A stretch of 64,000 bases of DNA. Origin: Gonium pectorale (Eukaryota > Chlorophyta > Chlorophyceae > Chlamydomonadales > Volvocaceae). The first letter of the stretch is position 1; each line of letters begins with the position of its first letter. Location: the NCBI GenBank assembly GCA_001584585.1, contig LSYV01000004.1, forward strand, positions 3,260,950 through 3,324,949, written 5' to 3'. Positions 34,494 through 46,742 of this stretch are shown piece by piece. The position numbers were made by a program, and so were the translations under genes. The notes beneath the pieces were generated by a model, which was given only the letters and a program-made list of their open reading frames with translations, made no database searches and was not told the origin of the DNA.

Positions 34494-37400
34494 TCAGAAC
34501 ACGCCGTCATCGTCGCCTCCCTCGCCGTGGAACATGACTGCAAAGTCCTCTCCTCCCGCCTGCGAGTCGTCCCGTATCACAATACCGGACGGCAGCGACG
34601 CGTCATCCTCCTCGCCTTCCCCCCACTCTCCCTCCCCTCCCTCTTCCTCGTCGGCCTCCCCGTCGTGATGCAGATCCAGCAAATCCAAGTCGTCAACGTC
34701 CCCAACGAACTGCCCGTCCGGCGTCAGGGACACCTGCGGGACCGGCGGCGGCCCGCGCCGTGACGATGACATGCGCCGCAGACCCCGCCCGGCGCTGGCG
34801 GAGGCAGCCCGGTCAAAGGTGAAGTCGCGGGCACCGCTGGCTGCTCGCGGCAGCGGCGGCCGCAGGGGCGGCGCCTCCGGGGCCTGTATGCCCACCAGAG
34901 ACTCCAGGCCCAAGCTGACGGCGGTTGAGGTGGCGGACCAGCCTGTGGGGGTGCGTTCGGGATCGGGCAGAGCGGCAGATGGGGGTGCTCTCACCTCCAC
35001 CGCCGAACAGTCTAACGACGACAGTTGTATGGTCGTCGCTGTGGAAACGTGGTGGAAGTTCTCCTTCTCGCGGAGCCCGGCAGGATGCTAATATCATAGT
35101 CTTCTTGAAAAGCCACGAAGCAACACGCGCTCACCTCCAACGCTGGGCGCCACCCTGTCCGAGCCCCCGCCCTCCGAGCCCGCGCGCCCGTAGCGCCCCG
35201 GCGAGCCGGCGCCGCCTCCGCCCACGCTGCTCCCGGCCGCGCCGGGGTCTCCACCAGCCCCTTCGCCGCTGCCCCGGCCCGGAGCCGCGTGGCGCCGGAC
35301 CTTGAACCCCACGCCCCTCGACAGCGCCAGCACCTCCTCGTCATCCAGACCCAGGTCCAGCTCCGCCTCCTGGGCGGCCGCCGACCGCACCCGCTCGTAC
35401 GCCCGCCTCGCCTGCGTCGGCCGGGTACACCGGGGAAGCACCGGGCGGCCCGATGAGAGAGGGTTCCGTGGTGCGCCGACCTTCAGGTGTCTGGTGTGGG
35501 AGTACCCATGCTGCACATTAGCAGCGGACGCACAGCCGTGGCACGCTCCCCAAAAGGAGTTAGCGAACGAGGCTGGTTAGAGGCGCGGCCCAAAGCCACG
35601 CTAAACAGCTACCGTAGTCCGAGAAGGAATACTTGCAAGATCCGGCTGAGACCTCCCCGCCCGGCCTTGTTGCACCATACCTGGCGCCCCTTCCATGCCG
35701 CCTGGATGCGCGTCGCCGCCTGCTCGTGCCTCGGCCCATAGCGCTGGCCGCCCGGTCCCTGCACTCCACCTCCCGCCACTGCCGCCTTCTGCTGCTGCGT
35801 CGGAGTATGCACCTCAGCACCAGCGCCACGGTATGCAGGGCCTGTCGCTGACAAGCTCGCCTCCGCGTCCAGCACCACTGTGGCAGCTTCCACCTCACCG
35901 CCGTCACGACGCACACGCTCCAGCGCCGGCGCACCGGGCAGCGCCCCACGTGCAGCGGCACCCGCGGCCGCTCCAGCGGGAGGCCGCAACTCGGCGGCTT
36001 CCGCCCGTTGATGCTGGGCCCTCATTTGCGCTGCCTGCCTGCGCGCCGCCCGACGGCGGAAGGCCGCCTGGATGCGGGCGGCCGCCGCCTCGTGCTCCGG
36101 ACCATAGCGGACCTCCCAAGGGTCGCTGTCCTGCGATGGCCCAGCATCCTCAGCGCTGTGGCGGTGTTGGTGATGCGGGCCGCTGTTCGCTGTCGAGTAC
36201 GGGCCTTCCGATGTCGCCCCGGCACGGTCCGCAGGCGAAGCGGCGAAGCCGCCAGCTGCAGACCGCGGAGCCGGCCGTGCGGATCCGAGCGCCTGGCGTG
36301 TGCGGTGGCCCCGGAAGGCCGCCTGGATCCGCGTCGCTGCCTGGTCGGGAGTCAGGCCAGGCGCTCTTCCATGGCGCCGCGGCCCTGGATCGGGTACAGG
36401 GGCCCCAACAGCGCCACTAGAGCCAACGAGCCTCGTCGCCGCGTATCCTGACCCGTCGCTTGCAGCCTCAGGCAGCTGACGGGACGTGGAGGGCAGCTCG
36501 TCTGCTGTCGATGCGGTGGCGGAGGTCGCCGGAGGGCCGGCCTGCATGGCCCCGACGTGGGGCCCGGCGGATTTGGCCGATGGCGCGTGCGAACGTACGG
36601 CAGCCGTGTACGCCTGCGCCAGCTCCGCCTGAGTGGGCGGCACCGGCCCATCGTCCTGCAGGTTCAAGCGCGATAGCAGCATTTGCATTGGCTTGTCATG
36701 GGAAGATGACGGGAAGAGGCTACCGCGTAAGTGGTCCTGGGTGAACCTTCACAGGCGCACAAGGCAGCTGGCAGATGGTAACAAGAAAAGGAAACACTGC
36801 AACGGGGGAACGGCCTCACGGCAAGTGCAGGCTGGGTGGGTGACTGACTTGGTCCGTGTCCTCGTCGGTGGTGTCACCGAAGCGTTCCCGGTACAGCTCC
36901 CGCAGCGTCTTGGGCCCGGCGCCGCCGCCCAGGCCCATCCTCTCCCGCTGGGCTGGCCGCCGACCACCGGCGCCAGGGCCCATCGCCGCCGTCGCCTTCT
37001 GCAGGCGGCTGCGGGCCGCCCCCAGTGCCTCGGCCCGCTGCGTCTTGGCCTTGCCCCGAGCGGCGTCGGCCTTGCTCAGCAGCTCCAGGAGGGCCGCTAG
37101 CTCCGTCGCCTAGGCCGGATAGGTAGTGGCGTAGGGAGCGCAACAGCGTGAGGTCAAATACGTAGCGAGGACTTGGTGATAGCTGAAGAGCGCGCGTACC
37201 ATACCCACATTGCGTTACCACAGAGGAACGGTTGGAGCTACCCGTATTCCCGCTACGAAAGAGAGGACCACATACCACCGCACCTCCTGCCGGTCGCGCG
37301 TGACCTTGTGCGCCGCCTGCAGCACGTCGGCCGCCGTGCGCCCCGCCCGGTCGGTGACCCGCGGGTCGGCGCCGTGGCGCAGCAGCAGCCGCAGCAGCGG

Positions 37401-40400
37401 CTTGGAGCGCGCCTGCGCGGCCAGGTGGAGCGGCGTAAGGCCCGCTCCGCCGGGTCCCTCCGGCGCGCTGGGGTCGGCTCCCGCCAGCAGCAGCTGCTCG
37501 GCCACCCAGCATAAGGCCCTACGGAACATAGAAGGCGGGTATTGAAGTCGCCATAGTAGTGTCAGTAGCGGCACGACAGGCCTAACAGCAGCTCATATCC
37601 ACGGTATCGCCTACATGCAGCTACAGCCGGGTACGCGCTGCTAACGGGCGCAGAGCACTACCCTTCCGACGACCTGTCCCCTATTGCAGCCGTCTGGCGC
37701 TACCTGCCGCTCACCCGGCGGGTTGCTTGGGACGCGACGTCGCCAGCTTGGCGTGGTTGATGGCGTTGGCCTCCCGCAGCCGCGCCGCCTGCGCCGCCTC
37801 CGACAGCACCCAGTGCAGCGGCCGTCGCCCGCCGTCGTCCTCCGCGTTGGGGTCCGCGCCGGCCGCCAGCAGCGTCACCACGCAGCAGCCCTCCATGCTG
37901 GGCCCATGCACGTGGGGCCGGGAGCAGGCCATGTGCAGGGCGGTCCGGCCGCGGGCGTCGCGACAGTCCACACAGCGAGCCGCCGGCTTGTGCGCCGCCG
38001 GCTGCGCGCGGGCGCCGGCGGGGGTTTGTGCGCCGGGGCCGCTACGGGCAGCGGCGGCGGCGACAGCCACGGCAGTGGCGACGAGCGCTCCGGACGTGCC
38101 AGCGGCAGCAGCAACCGCCATTGGGTGGGTGCGGGAGAATCCGCCACCACTGCCGCGGCCGGCAGCGCCCCTGCCGCCAGCGCCGCCAACCCGGCTGCGG
38201 CCCTCATGCGTGCCCCTAATGGCGGCCTCGCTTCGGTCCCCCTCATCGCCGTCATTGCTATAGTCGTAGGCATGAATGTGCTCTTGAGCCGCCAGCGGCA
38301 GCAGCATCTCGAGCAGGCCTGCCAGGTCGGTGGCACCGCGGGCGGGCGAGCTTGAGCCGCCGGGCGTACTGGGCCCCACGTTGCTCTTGCAGACGTTGTG
38401 TATGATGGCCTGCGGTGCGTGTTGCGCCGTCAGGAAGGAAGGCTTTGGAATGCTGGTGCTTTTCAGACCGGCCACGGCCGCCCAGCGCCAAAGATACCGC
38501 TTCCTAGGTATCTTTGGCGTCCCGTTAGCCGACGAATGGCGCACGTCCAGGCACATCACGGGGCAAGACGCATTCGCTTCCACCATAAGAGCCCAGGGCG
38601 CGGTATCCACGCTGATGTCCAAAGGATCACTGGATGGCAGCCTTCACAACCACCCATGGAGCCAAGGAAACGGAACTTGCCTTGTGCAGCAGCGTCTCGC
38701 CCGCCGCATCGCAGGCGGTCACGCTGGCGCCCGCCGCTAGCAGCGCCCGTGCGCGCAGGTTGCCCTCCGGCAGCCAGCAGCCTGCGGGCGACGCACGAGG
38801 GCGCAGGGCAGTCGGAGGTTGCCTGAATTCCACGCAGCGCGTCACAACCGCTCAGCTCCAGATTTCGCCCCACAAATGTGTACTTCACAGCCTCCTGCTC
38901 GTTGCCACCAATACCGGCACGCTTAGGGGTCGGCGTGGGCCGAGACGCAGTTCCCATTTCCACATTTCCACGAGAGAGGAAATGTCACTGTCGCCCTGTC
39001 GTCCTGCCTCATACCCCCCAATTCTTTCCCGAGCCAAAATCAACCTGACGTGATGATGCCCATGAGCGGCGTCGCGCCATTGACGTCCCGCGCGTCCACC
39101 TCCGCGCCTGCCGCCAGGAGCAGCTCCACGGCGCCCAGCGCCCGCGGACCGGGGCACGTGGCGGCGCGGTGGAGCGGAGTCTCACCCGACTGGTTGCGCC
39201 GGTTTGCGGCCTCGCGGCGCGCCGGAGCGTCGCCTGCGGGCAGGCGGGGCCCCGGCCGATGACTGGCGTCGCAGTTGGACGGGAGCGATCACGCAGGCTT
39301 GGCGCCATAAGCTTTTCCCAGAGTGTCAAGTCACGAAACTGGACGGGAATGCCGGCAGGCGTGCGGCGCAAGTCTTGGCGTGCGGGCGGAGGGGACTTGG
39401 TCCAAACCCACACTGGACTCATGGACCCGAGACCCCGAGCAGCCGCACATGCCAGCACGTGGGCCGCGCAGCGCCGCCCCCTGCACCGCATCCCCCCCCC
39501 CCGCACCCGCTGCCGCCAGCAGCTCCGCCACCTTGCCGACGTCGCCCCGCCCCGCCGCCCAGTGCAGCTCCGTGTTGCCCCGAGCGTCCGACGATACCGC
39601 CCCCGCCAGCCGCTCGGCGTCCTGCTTGGTCCAGGCCTCGCCCAGGGGCCGCGGGTGCCAGCCAGGCAGGTGGTAGGGCACCTCGGGCGTGGAGTCGAAC
39701 GGCGGGCGACGGCCTGGCGGGGGCCGGGGGCAAGTCCGGGCGGGGCGGGGCCTTGGGTTGAAGACAACTACATCATAACAGTCTGGACTGTGAGGTACTG
39801 TCATTTTATGAGCAGCAGAAGTCATGCTGCGCTGTGGGTTACCAGATGGACGACCGCCAGTGACCGCCTCGCTGCCACATGGTGTGGAGCGCTTGGGTGC
39901 AGGTGGGACACGTGTGTCCCTCCAGCTGCCCCCCAATACCAACTGCAACCCGCCCACTGTGCAAACTGGCCTGGCTCTTTTCCCCCGGCCACGCACTGCG
40001 GTCAAGCAACCAACCTGTGTACGCCAACTGCCCGTCCCGGAAGCGGTACATCTGCACCCCGGCGCTGGCATGCGAACGCGTCCGGCGACGCTCCGCTGAT
40101 GTGGGCCTTGCTCCCGGCACCGAGCCTGCCGCCTTCACGGCAGCGCCGGTGGCGGCCACTTGGCCGCCGCTGCGCGGCGGCGTGCCACCCAGGCCCGGCG
40201 GTCCGCGCCCCCCGTCCAGGAAGTGAAGCGCCTCCCGCACGCTGGCGCCGACGGACGTGTTGGCAGCATAAGCCCGTTCGGGCGGGGAACCATGTAAGCA
40301 CACCGATGTCAGGTTACCAATCAAGCATGCAGCAGCTGACGAACACGCCCATTCGCTAACCGAGGCAGGGGTGCATAGCAGAAGCATGGCAGCCGCCTGA

Positions 40401-43400
40401 CCTTTAAACAGTCACGCGATGAGCATGCTGGGAGCAGATTGCGTTCATACGGTCCACAGGGCGCGTAGCGCTCCCGTGGGGTGCCCGTGCCCAGACGCAC
40501 CTGCGGTGAAGGTCGGTGTCCCCCCAGGCGCCCTCCAGCATCTGGCCCACGGTCACCATCCCGTGCGCCCGGGTCGCGCTGGTGGAGCGGCCCGCCGCCG
40601 GCACCGCCGCCCGGCCGCCATCCCCACCACCGCTGCCGCCACTGTTGCCACCGACGGCCTGTCCGCCGGCGTGCGGAGAAGGAGCTGCCGCAGCCGCCGA
40701 CGCTGCCCGCACCGCTGCCGCCGCGGCGGCGACTGCCGCCCTTGCAGCAATGGCGCGGCGGAGCTCCGCATCAGAGCCGATGCCGCGGACGTGGGCCTCG
40801 GGCGCCGCCAGTCGTCCAGGCGGCAGGCCGGGCACGGCCGTGGGTGCAGCAGCAGTGTCATCATCTGTCGTGGAGTCTGGGCGAACCGGTGCGCTGGCAG
40901 GCCGTGTGCGGGCGGGCTGGGAGAGTCCAGTGCTTGTGACAGGTGGGGACGTCCATTCAGCTGAATATGCGCTCCCCACAGGCCAATCGTCCGTCGCAGG
41001 CACGGCGGGACCGGACCGCGGCCAGTCCAGGACCAAGGGGAAGGTGCTATCCGGCGCGTCGGCGCCCGCCGCATGAGCGGCTGTGGGACCGATAGGCGCG
41101 CCGGCAGCGGGCGCCGAGGCCCCGTCGGCGAAATGCACGCGCAGGGGCGCTCGGGGCCTGGCTGGAGGCGGCGGTGAGCGGGACTCGGCCTTGACGTTGC
41201 CGAAAGGCTGGTCAACCTCAGAGTCTGTACACATACACAGGTGGTTTAGGCGGAGGGTTAGATGTAGCACAAACTTCTGGGGCTCTAGCAGCACTATACT
41301 GACTTTTCCCGTACGGTAGATTGGTATCTATTGGTGGAACGCGCCCATGTGCGCGTTGTAACGCAGCCCCAGGGCACATGTCCCAGCCTCTGGGCACACC
41401 GCTGCGCGTACCTGTGCCGCCGGCCGTGTCTCCTTCAGCGGTGCTCTGGGGTCTGGCCCTCTCCTGCGGAGGGGATCGCGGCGTCAAACCGGATTTCCAG
41501 TTTTGAGGGCCGTTTCTACCTTCTGCTCGTACCTTGGTCCCTTGGGGCCCACATTACTTGCCTCAGCATCGCAGACGCCCAGTTCCAAACAGCTCACTCA
41601 CCCTAACCACCAGCCGCGCTGTCTTGGGCGCAGTGATGGCTCGCGCCACGAGCAGGTCTGGAGTAACCGGCAGTCCCATATGGCGGCGCAGGTTGACCTG
41701 TAGCGTTGGAGTAACCCGTTAGCAACAAGTCTGTCTTAATGTAGAAACATAGACAGGGAAGGCCATCTCTCATCAGTTCTTATCATTTGTTAACACGCAC
41801 GCCAAGGTGCGACGTTGCTAGTAGGGCGCCGGGTACATAGCATGGCGTGCGATGGAGACGAGCAGACGGGCCCTCCTGTTCTGCAATGTAGCGCGCGGGA
41901 TTGCGCGGTGCGGGGCTGGCCGCATGAACTCCGCTGGTCGGCTTGGTTGCCCTCAGTAAGGGTTCTTCCGCTGGACACATACCACATGCCCTTAGTAAGG
42001 GCACTTCTACTGGACGCATACGGCGCAGCAGCCAACTCACATGGCGAACCTGCCGAGCGCTCGAGGACCACTTGAACTCAAACACGTGATCTTTCAGGCG
42101 CCCCTAGGCGCTGCGTTGGTTCCTCCTTACTGTTGCCCTTCATGCGCTCCCTGAACGACATGCTCTTGCGCCGCTCGACGGCACGTTCCGACATGACAGC
42201 TTCCTACCCCACGCGGAGCTGACCTCATGGACCGCCGCCCGCCGGTTTGTGAGGAGCGCGGCTGGCGGGAAGAAGGGCACCGCGCCGCCATCGGGCCCGT
42301 CGCCCGCAGGGCCACGAGACGCAGGCGCGCCCGCAGCCGTGGTCGCCTCCGGCGGCGCAATGCCGTACATGTGGCGTACGGCGTCTTCCATGAGCTTGCT
42401 TTTGAGGGTGTGGTGCACGGGCGTGGACGCGCCGCGAGCCAGCACCTGCGGCCCGACGCACGTGTCAACCGACGCGTTCGGGAGTCGGATCTGAAAATTG
42501 ATCATGCCAGCATACGTGCGAAGGCGGGCTTCCTCAGCGCATGAGGGTGGTTCCGGCACTCGCACCCTCATCTGTTGATGAAGCATGACTGCAACCCGGG
42601 CTACGACTGTGGTCCGATTTGCACGGCCATCTCGCCGCGCACCTTTCGCACGGCCTCCGGGTCGGCTGTCCGCCACGGGTCTGGGGGTGGCGGCGGGTGT
42701 GCCTCGTGGGACCCCGGCTGGCGGCCCCGCCCCGGCAGCAGCCCCGGCAGCGGCCGCATGGGCCCGCGGCTCCCGTACCGCTGCATGTACCGGTTGTAGC
42801 CGGCGCTGGCCGCCGCAACCGCCGCCGCTGCCTCCGCGTCCGCCTCCACCCGGCTCCGCCTATCTGCCGTCGCGCCGCCGCCCCCGTAGAGGTTACGGCA
42901 GGGCTCTGTCTCCGGGTAGTGCTCCTTGGCGGGGGAGTGTCCGCCCGGGACGCCGTTTGAGGTATGCTGCCGCAGGCCCGGCACGGCCCACGTGGGCTCG
43001 CCCGCCCGCCGCCCCACGCGGCTCTCGTCCCAACCGGCTATGGTCCGGGAGGAAGGCGAACCGTGATCCGCGGCAGCGGTGTGGCTGGAGCCCCTTCCAG
43101 CGCGGCCGTCGTCGTCGTCGTCATAGACCCATGGGTCGTCCGACTCTTCGCCTTCCTCTCGATGGCGGGCCGACTCCTCAAGCACTGCCAAGCCTGCCGC
43201 ACTGAGGCTATGCCGCCAGGAGGCCGGCTCCGCGTCGCGGAGGGCGTTCTCAGCGTCGGCCCCCCGACCGGACGGCGCCACCGGAGCCGCCCTACCGCCG
43301 GCAGGGGCTGCCTCGTCCCTGGGTCCTCCAGCGTATGAGGGACTGGCTCCGCCCGCCCTGACGGCCCCCGCAGGCGCGCCTTTGGCCGCAGCACTCCGCA

Positions 43401-46213
43401 ACGCGCGGTGGAGGGGCACCTTCGGGCAGCAAGTGGGCAGCGTGGGGGAGGGGGGGCAGCGCAGACAGGCTTGCATAACGTCTATCGCACTTCAGCTCTG
43501 TCACAGCCCGGACAATGTGCGCCAGCGGTCTCGTTGGCAAGCGGGTTTCAGCAGTGCACGCCGCATACTGCAAAGCTGGGTCAGGCGAATAATAGCAATG
43601 TGGTAGTAAAGGCAGCACCGCTGTTCGGGATGGGTGGAGATGGGGGGATCGCACCTGCGCCCGACGAGGGATTAACGCCGTGGAACCCGTAGCGGTGAGC
43701 GGGCACAGCTCACAAAGGCTGCCGCTGACTGCGGCATGCCGGCTACAATTGCTAGCCTCTGCTGTACCAGCCCCCACCCGTCTCCCGCCCTTGTCAGCCA
43801 GCTCCGCCTCGTCTCCCAACCCTGCCCGAGGGAGCCCCGCCCCGCGCACCCTGGCCGCCTCGTCTACGGCGGCCTCCTGCGCCTGCGCCCCCTGCCGCAG
43901 CAGCCGGCCGCGCTGCTCCACCTCCTCCAGCGTCAGGCGTGTCTGCGCCTCGCCCTCGCTGCCGCCCTCTTCGGGGTCGCTCTCGGCTGCTGCCAGTGCG
44001 GCGGCCGCTGCCTCGAGGCGCTGCTGTTCCCAGCGCGCGAGGCCCCCGGGGCCCTCGACCCGCAGGACGTGCAGGCGCCTGTTGGTCCCCAAGGCAGGCC
44101 AGGAGGCAAGGAGTGAGGGGCCAAGCCGGGGATGTGCGGGTGTGCACCAGAGGGCCACGCACGGAGGTGATAAGAGACGTCAACGAAGGAGACGCCCGTT
44201 CCTACATTCGACGAAACACGGGTGGAATCGTCAGCGCCCTTCGCGCGCTGACAGCGCAGTACGGTAATTGCTTCGGGATTCTGGATCTGTACGACTCAAG
44301 CTCAGGCCCACCTGACCACGTCGTCGTGTGCCTCCACCAGCTCAACCATCCGCCGGATCTCGCCCAAAGCCTGCCGTCCCCTCCCGCCCGCAGCCCCCGC
44401 AACGCCCGAGCCGCTGCCGCCGGCAACGGTGCCCACGTCACTGCGCTGCTCCTCCTGGCTGTGTTGATCGGCCCCGGCCCCGGCACTAGCTGCGGAACCC
44501 TCGCGCTGATCATGCGGCCCGGACGCGTCGTCGTCGGAGGGCCGCCGCGCCGCAGCCGGCCCGGCGCCCGCGGTGCCGACCGCCCTGCCCACGCGCACGC
44601 TGTGCACCTGCAGGCGGGCTTGCGGCCCCGGCGCCACCGCCGCCTCTGCGGACGGCCGACCCCCGCCCGCTTGCGGCACCACCTTGCTGCCAACACTCGT
44701 GCCCGCCGCCGCAGCCGCTGCGTCAGCGGCCTTTGCCTTGGCGGTGTGGTACAGCCGCTCCTTTTCAGACAGTCTGACAGTCCGGCCCGCGAGGGCGGTG
44801 CCGCCACCAGCGGCGCTGCTGCCGCCGCCACCGGGTTTGCCGCCGGCATCGGTCCACACGCCGGTCCACCGGTCGTGGCGCTGCCGGGCCCCCAGCCGAC
44901 CGCTGCGCGGGGGCGGGTCGGCGGCGCCTCGCTGTCCGCCGGCGGGGAAGGGCGCCACGGGCTGGCGGAGCTCGGGCGGCGGCGCCAGAATGACGTCCCC
45001 GCGGCGGAGGCGCTCCTGCAGCGTGCTGAGCTCCGCCACTGCCTGAAGGGCGTCCGACAGCGCCCGCAGCGCCAGCCCATAGCCGTTGAGGAAGGGGGAG
45101 ATGGTGGGGCATGGGTTGCCGGGCGATGAGCACGTGAGAGGCGGCGCCGCGTTGAAACGCATACGGTACCACCCAAGGGCTCCTGGTGCTCGCCCCAGCT
45201 GTCAAGCAGGCTGGCAAACAAGGCCGCTCATTGCCGCCCCGCCCCCGCCCCACCTCGCATCAGCCCGAGACGGATCGTCAGTGCGTCATAGTGCCACCAC
45301 ATCGCGCAACTACGAAGGCCGCCCGCATTCTGTTTGCCGTCCCGCCCCACAGCCCCTATCGTCCTGTCCTCCTCCCATTCCCGATCGATCCTCTCGCGTC
45401 TCGGCTCCAGTCCTATACCGCTTCCAGTTCTATACCGCCTGGATTCTCCGTAGTTACCCGCCCAGGTGCCATCAACCCGCGGCCCACCTCCGAAAGCGTT
45501 CCTCTCAGCGCCGCGTCTGAGATGCCCAGGGCCTGACCCAGCTGCGCGGCACCCATGTGACTGCCACCTCTGCCTTCTCCGCCTCCTCTTGCGCCGCTGC
45601 CAGCGGCGCCTCCTCCACCATACGACAGGAGCAGGTGACCGTCGATGGCATTCTCCCACAAACGGCGGGAAACCCAGTCGGGCAGCTGGCCGCCGCCCTG
45701 CTCCCGTGGCCGTTGCGCCCAGTGCGCCACCTCCGCGACCGTCCAGCTCTGGGGCGGCCGCCGGAGCACCTCGACCCACTCCTCATCATCCTGCAGGCAC
45801 CAGCCGGCATGGGCAACAGGAGCGTGTGTTTCGAGGTGGCGCGGGGAGCGACGAAGGATGGGGGCCAACACAGAGACCGAGCCGTGAGACCTATGTTACA
45901 CGCTGCACGACTGGGGTGTGTGTAGAAGTGGAGGGTAGACAAGAAAGCCCCAGCCAGGTACAGGGCTTCCCCCCAGCCCTGGGAACCTGCGCTCGGGTAA
46001 TCGGCAGACACATTGCCCTGGTCTAACGCAATCACCATGTACACCCCCTGACTCTAGCGAGTTCCTCACGGCCTCTCCCTGGTTGGTAACAGAAACCCTG
46101 CGCGCGACGGTTGCGCCAACCTTAGGGAACGCGACAGGCTGCACCAGCGACCACTCAAAGTCCACTTCGTAGCCCGGAGCCTGCGGCCGATGGCTTTTGG
46201 TGCTTCTTGCCAT
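34494..46213 (-). CDS. Large SAM-ankyrin-IQ motif protein
   Basis: Seventeen exons with phases that chain to an uninterrupted 2,398 codons: 46213-46070, 45790-45488, 45198-44312, 44078-43778, 43419-42643, 42571-42208, 41224-40501, 40241-40015, 39713-39507, 39233-39045, 38781-38681, 38409-37715, 37518-37284, 37109-36849, 36736-35681, 35411-35135 and 34942-34494. Domains: SAM-like at about residues 60-147 (WTVAEVAHWA, LPDWVSRRLWENAIDGHLLL, LGQALGISDAALRGTL); low-complexity linkers; ankyrin repeats at about 1280-1715 (SGETPLHRAA, GRTALHMACS, LLAAGADPNAEDDGG, GLTPLHLAAQ, RHGADPRVTDRAGRTAADVL); three IQ motifs at about 1935, 2025 and 2150 (AATRIQAAFRGHRTRQA, AAARIQAAFRRRAARRQ, AATRIQAAWKGRQ), implying calmodulin binding; an acidic C terminus. 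Likely a cytosolic or ciliary scaffold. Two adjacent genes cannot be excluded. Confidence 0.65.
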
Positions 46214-46742
46214 CTGTCGCGGGCTGTTCGGCCGACAGTTGACTAGCAGCTACACTTCCACATTTTCCACGGTAAGCGCTTACATGAATATGCTGTCGGT
46301 GTGCATTCGTGAGTGAACTCGATTTTTGCGATTTTGTTACAAGCTCACGCGGCTCGTATTTGATCCGTACGAGCCAGAAGGCTCAAGGATCGCGAGCTCA
46401 GAACAGTAGCAAGAAAAAGAAAGATACCAGAACTCAGTTGGTCGTCTCTACTGTACTGGATACATACGGCAGTGCGGGATAGTGGGATAGATATTAAAAT
46501 ACAAGCATTATTTCGTCCAAAGCCTAAATCCGTTCGCCTTCGCAGAAGAGCTTCCAACCGTGCAACACCTGCGAACGAACCTAACACCTCAGCCCTTCTT
46601 GCGCTCATCTCAGCTCACCTAATGCAGACGCTCCTGGTGAGTACATTTTGGTGATGCGCGCCGGCGACCGTGTCGTCCACGTTCGTGTGGTGGAGAAGGG
46701 CTAAACACACGGTCGCCGCGCACGCAGGGCGCCCGGAGCTCA
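46214..46742. promoter_or_regulatory. Divergent (bidirectional) promoter interval
   Basis: 529 bases separate the divergent start codons of the SAM-ankyrin-IQ gene (-) and MSRB (+). The interval is clearly more AT-rich than both genes. No specific box could be assigned with confidence. Confidence 0.4.

Noticed and set aside
37711..38355. Plus-strand ORFs across 34.5-46 kb
   Set aside because: All are antisense shadows of the ankyrin/IQ gene, whose minus frame carries repeated domain motifs and phase-matched exons.
44202..45221. Arg/Ser-rich alternative frame on the minus strand
   Set aside because: Out of frame with the exon 45198-44312 that joins in phase to both neighbours.
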